In this document: positions 60,972 through 64,000 of the stretch, one piece after another
Layout of the letters: each line of letters begins with the position of its first letter
Numbering within the stretch: the first letter of the stretch is position 1
DNA from: Bradyrhizobium sp. CCBAU 051011
GTDB lineage: Bacteria > Pseudomonadota > Alphaproteobacteria > Rhizobiales > Xanthobacteraceae
DNA length: 64,000 nt
NCBI RefSeq assembly: GCF_009930815.1
Contig: NZ_CP022222.1
Coordinates: forward strand, 1,716,501 to 1,780,500
Reading direction: 5' to 3'
Translations under genes and position numbers: made by a program
Notes under the pieces: model-generated
The model's database searches: none
The model's input: only the letters and a program-made list of their open reading frames with translations
What the model was told of the DNA's origin: nothing

Positions 60972-62216
60972 CTAGATACCCGGACCGGGAATTCCGTCCA
61001 CCGGCCGCAATTTAGCCCGCCGCTTGGCAAATGACGCAAGAGCCAGGACGGCAAGGCCGAGCAGCACCGGCGGGAACACCACCATGTTGACCATGGACCA
61101 GCCGTAATGCGCCAGCAACTGGCCGGACGAGAACGACCCCAGCGCCATCATCCCGAACACCAGGAAATCGTTGAAAGCCTGCACCTTGTTGCGTTCCTGC
61201 GGCCGATGCGTTTCCAGCACCAGCGCCGACGCGCCGATAAAGGCAAAGTTCCAGCCGATGCCGAGCACGATCAACGTCGCCCAGAAATGCATCGCGGTGA
61301 TGCCGGCAAGGCCGATGCCCGCCGCAGCCGCTTCCAGCAGCAGGCCGACCGCCACGATGGCCGGCGCGCCGAAGCGCGCGATCAGCGAGCCCGTGAAGAA
61401 GCTCGGCCCGTACATCGCCACGATGTGCCACTGAATGCCGAAATTTGAATCGCTAACGGTGAGCCCGCACATCTTCATGGCGAGCGGCGCCGAGGTCATC
61501 ACGAGGTTCATCATGGGATAGGCAATCACCCCGCACAGGGCAGCGGCGATGAAGCGCGGCTGCCGCGCGATCTCGAATAGCGGCCTTCCGCCATGCATAT
61601 CCGATGGCGCCGGCTTCGGTGCATCGACACCGGACAGCACCGCCATCGCCACCAGCGCGACAAACGCCTGCATCACGAAGCTGAAGGCAAACAGATAAGG
61701 CGGCCAGATATCCATGGTCCACTGCACAAGCTGCGGGCCAAGCACACCCGCGAATACGCCGCCCGCCATCACCCAGGACAAGGCTTTGGGACGGAACGCA
61801 ACGCTGGCGCCGTCGGCGGCGGCAAAGCGATAGGACTGCGCCACCGCGCCATAGAGCCCGCCGAGAAAAGTCGCGAAGCAGAACAGCCAGAACGACCCGT
61901 GCAGGATCGCGGCCGCGCCGAGCGCGCCGGTCAGAACGCCGCAGAAGGTGCCGATGATGAACGCGACACGGCGACCATAGGCGCGCGAGATCGCACCTGT
62001 CGGCAGCGTACCGGCGGCGAGGCCGAGCACATACATCGAGAGCGGCACGGTGGCGAGCGAAATGGACGGCGCCAGCGTCGCGCCGACGATCGAGCCGGTG
62101 GCGAAGATGACCGCCGAATTTGCGCCGGTCAGCGCCTGCGCCGCGGCGAGCCGCAGCACGTTGGCGCGCGCGCGTGCGTCATTGGCGATCTCTTCGGCAG
62201 CAGTCGTATCCAGCAT
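60972..62216 (-). CDS. MFS transporter
   Basis: A protein of 414 residues from MLDTTAAEEIAND. About twelve membrane segments; the loop ISRAYGRRVAFIIGT is the A-motif of major facilitator transporters. A second unrelated MFS gene lies two genes downstream, so the two are not duplicates. The frame upstream of 62216 is Arg-rich and unsupported. Substrate unknown. Confidence 0.86.
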   Translation of the reverse strand: MLDTTAAEEIANDARARANVLRLAAAQALTGANSAVIFATGSIVGATLAPSISLATVPLSMYVLGLAAGTLPTGAISRAYGRRVAFIIGTFCGVLTGALGAAAILHGSFWLFCFATFLGGLYGAVAQSYRFAAADGASVAFRPKALSWVMAGGVFAGVLGPQLVQWTMDIWPPYLFAFSFVMQAFVALVAMAVLSGVDAPKPAPSDMHGGRPLFEIARQPRFIAAALCGVIAYPMMNLVMTSAPLAMKMCGLTVSDSNFGIQWHIVAMYGPSFFTGSLIARFGAPAIVAVGLLLEAAAAGIGLAGITAMHFWATLIVLGIGWNFAFIGASALVLETHRPQERNKVQAFNDFLVFGMMALGSFSSGQLLAHYGWSMVNMVVFPPVLLGLAVLALASFAKRRAKLRPVDGIPGPGI

Positions 62217-62425
62217 CGGCCTTCCCGCCCGGCGCTCCCGGGCAGGGAGCCTCATTGATTTGCGCGGCACTATGAAGATGTGAAGGGACGCGATCAACCG
62301 GCGCAAACGGGCGCGCGCTATGCGAAGCGCGCACATTGGACAGTGCACGGAGAACAGATTACATCAAGGCCGCCCCGATCGTGCCTGGTGCAATACACGC
62401 AGCCGGCATTTCTGGAGTACAAACC

Positions 62426-64000
62426 ATGCCAATCGACGACAGGCCGACCGTCGCCGCGCCCGACGATGATCCCTATCTCTGGCTCGAGGACATCGAAGGC
62501 CAGCGCGCGCTCGATTTCGTTGACCGGCAAAGCCGGCTGACTCTGGAAACCTTCGGCGGCCGGCAATTCGTGGCCGATCGCGACGCGCTTGCTGCGATCT
62601 ATGACCGATCAGACAACATTCCCTATGTCACGCGCCGCGGCGGGCTCGTCTACAATCTCTGGAAGGATGCCAAGAATCCACGCGGTGTCTGGCGACGCAC
62701 GACGCTTGCAGACTTTCGCAAGACGGAGCCGGACTGGGAAACGCTGCTGGACATCGACCGCCTCGCCGCCGAGGAGGACAAGGATTGGCTGCTCAACTGG
62801 ACAGAGCCGCGGCCGGGCAACGATCCGCGCGTGATCGTCGCCCTTTCTCGGGGCGGCAGCGACGCGGTGACGCTGCGGGAATTCGATCTAGATAGCAAAA
62901 CTTTCGTTGCAGGCGGCTTCACCCTGCCGGAAGCCAAAAGCGGCGTCCAATGGGTCGACGGCGACACCCTCTTGCTTTCGAGCGCCCTTGGCGAGGGCAT
63001 GGCGACGACGTCCGGTTATGCGAGAACGGTCCGACTATGGCGCCGCGGCGAACCTGTGGAACAAGCACCGGTGCTGTTCGACGTGCCGGCAGATCGGATG
63101 GGTGCGTATTGTGGCGTTGACGACACCGGGCCGACGCCGCGGGTGTGGTTCATCGATCGGATCGATTTCTTCCATCAGAATATCTGGCTCGGCACCGAGG
63201 CCGGCCCGCGGTCAAAACTCGATCTGCCGACCGACGTCTGGCTGGAAGCGCATCAGGACTGGCTGGCCGTGAAACTGCGAGGAGCCTGGACGGTCGCAGG
63301 CAAGACCTATGCGCCGGACAGCGTGCTCGGCATCTCGCTGTCAGCCTTTCTGGCTGGCGACCGCCACTTCACCATCGTGTTCGAGCCAGGGCCGCGGCGG
63401 GCATTACAGGGATTTTTCTGGACCGCCGGCAAGCTCGTATTGTCTGTTCTCGACGAGTTGCAGCCGGTGTTTGAAATCTGCACGCCATCGGCAAACGGCT
63501 GGACGCACGCGCGATTGAAGGGCCTTCCCGAAATCGGCGTGGTCGATGTCTGGCGCCTCGACCGTCACGAAGCTGAAAGCAACGGCGACCTGCTCGCCAA
63601 TGTGCAGGATCCGCTGACGCCGCCTTCGCTGATGCTGATCGAAGGCGTCGCCGCGCCAGCGCTATTGAAGCAGGCGCCGAAGACCTTTTCCGCCGACGGA
63701 CTCATCGTCACCAGCCATGAAGCGATTTCGGTAGACGGCGAGCGCATCCCTTATGTGCAGACCGGTCCCGCCGCCGAGACCGGCGATGCCCCGGTCTATA
63801 TGAGCGCCTATGGCGGCTTCGGCCACGCGGTAAGACCCTATTACAGCTCCGCGCTTGGCAAGCTCTGGCTGGAGCGCGGCGGCACCACGGTTCAGGCCAA
63901 TATCCGCGGCGGCGGCGAGTTCGGTACGCGCTGGCATGATGCCGGCCGCTACGCCGGAAAGCGGCTGGCGCATGATGATTTCGCGGCCGTTGCAGCAGAC
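62426..64000 (+). CDS. Prolyl oligopeptidase family peptidase (S9A), C-terminus beyond window
   Basis: 525 residues are visible, with no stop before the window ends; the family is normally about 690 residues. The N-terminus DDPYLWLEDIEGQRALDFVDRQS is the S9A propeller start. Toward the end VYMSAYGGFGHAVRPYYSSALGKLWLERGGTTVQANIRGGGEFGTRW marks entry into the hydrolase domain; the catalytic Ser, Asp and His lie beyond the edge. TGGAG precedes the ATG at 62426. Confidence 0.88.
   Translation, partial: MPIDDRPTVAAPDDDPYLWLEDIEGQRALDFVDRQSRLTLETFGGRQFVADRDALAAIYDRSDNIPYVTRRGGLVYNLWKDAKNPRGVWRRTTLADFRKTEPDWETLLDIDRLAAEEDKDWLLNWTEPRPGNDPRVIVALSRGGSDAVTLREFDLDSKTFVAGGFTLPEAKSGVQWVDGDTLLLSSALGEGMATTSGYARTVRLWRRGEPVEQAPVLFDVPADRMGAYCGVDDTGPTPRVWFIDRIDFFHQNIWLGTEAGPRSKLDLPTDVWLEAHQDWLAVKLRGAWTVAGKTYAPDSVLGISLSAFLAGDRHFTIVFEPGPRRALQGFFWTAGKLVLSVLDELQPVFEICTPSANGWTHARLKGLPEIGVVDVWRLDRHEAESNGDLLANVQDPLTPPSLMLIEGVAAPALLKQAPKTFSADGLIVTSHEAISVDGERIPYVQTGPAAETGDAPVYMSAYGGFGHAVRPYYSSALGKLWLERGGTTVQANIRGGGEFGTRWHDAGRYAGKRLAHDDFAAVAAD

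Overview
The window is GC-rich chromosomal DNA of an alphaproteobacterium, most likely Bradyrhizobium or a close relative such as Rhodopseudomonas. The reasons are the box benzoate pathway with a BoxR/BzdR regulator, a CYP199A cytochrome P450 with its ferredoxin, many solute-binding proteins, and a high density of the intergenic palindromic repeats typical of bradyrhizobia. No rRNA, tRNA or CRISPR array was seen.

Layout. 1-4.6 kb: benzoate activation and the start of the aerobic CoA-dependent (box) pathway: partial boxC, a DUF309 gene, an alpha/beta hydrolase, benzoate-CoA ligase, and divergent boxR. 4.8-6.0 kb: PilZ protein, small membrane protein, GNAT. 6.0-9.8 kb: IclR regulator, Rieske oxygenase alpha subunit and a glutamine-synthetase-like ligase. 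10.1-14.7 kb: a complete branched-chain-amino-acid-type (Liv) ABC transporter. 15-18.4 kb: DUF805 protein, ECF sigma factor with a SnoaL tail, ABM-like protein, type II NADH dehydrogenase. 18.4-28.3 kb: aromatic acid block with a tannase-family esterase, two Liv-type binding proteins, ferredoxin, CYP199A, three MarR regulators and a feruloyl/p-coumaroyl-CoA ligase. 28.5-38.9 kb: a ureido/carboxybiuret-type amidohydrolase set (atzF, atzE, atzG, atzH) with a GntR regulator and a complete peptide-type ABC importer. 39-41.5 kb: APH-fold kinase and orphan UgpB-like binding protein. 41.7-46.6 kb: four overlapping signalling genes. 46.6-47.9 kb: an IS110-family element inside a palindromic repeat. 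48.1-50.3 kb: ECF sigma factor, small secreted protein, membrane protein. 50.5-53.0 kb: cyanide-insensitive bd-type oxidase with a 43-residue third subunit. 53.2-64 kb: L,D-transpeptidase, amino-acid binding protein, acyl-CoA dehydrogenase pair, carboxymuconolactone-decarboxylase-like and VOC proteins, two MFS transporters, SnoaL-like protein and a truncated prolyl oligopeptidase.

How the genes work together. Much of the first 38 kb reads as an aromatic and organic-nitrogen scavenging region: binding proteins capture aromatic acids, CoA ligases and oxygenases activate them, and local MarR, IclR, GntR and BoxR regulators sit beside recognisable palindromic operators. The most unusual observations are a palindromic repeat read in frame as the linker of a double ABC ATPase, an IS110 element inside another copy of that repeat, the Rieske plus glutamine-synthetase-like pair, the atz-type set coupled to a peptide-type importer, a shortened P450 ferredoxin, and CGAAAC boxes around an ECF sigma gene. 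All functional calls are from reading sequence and family knowledge; no database search was run.
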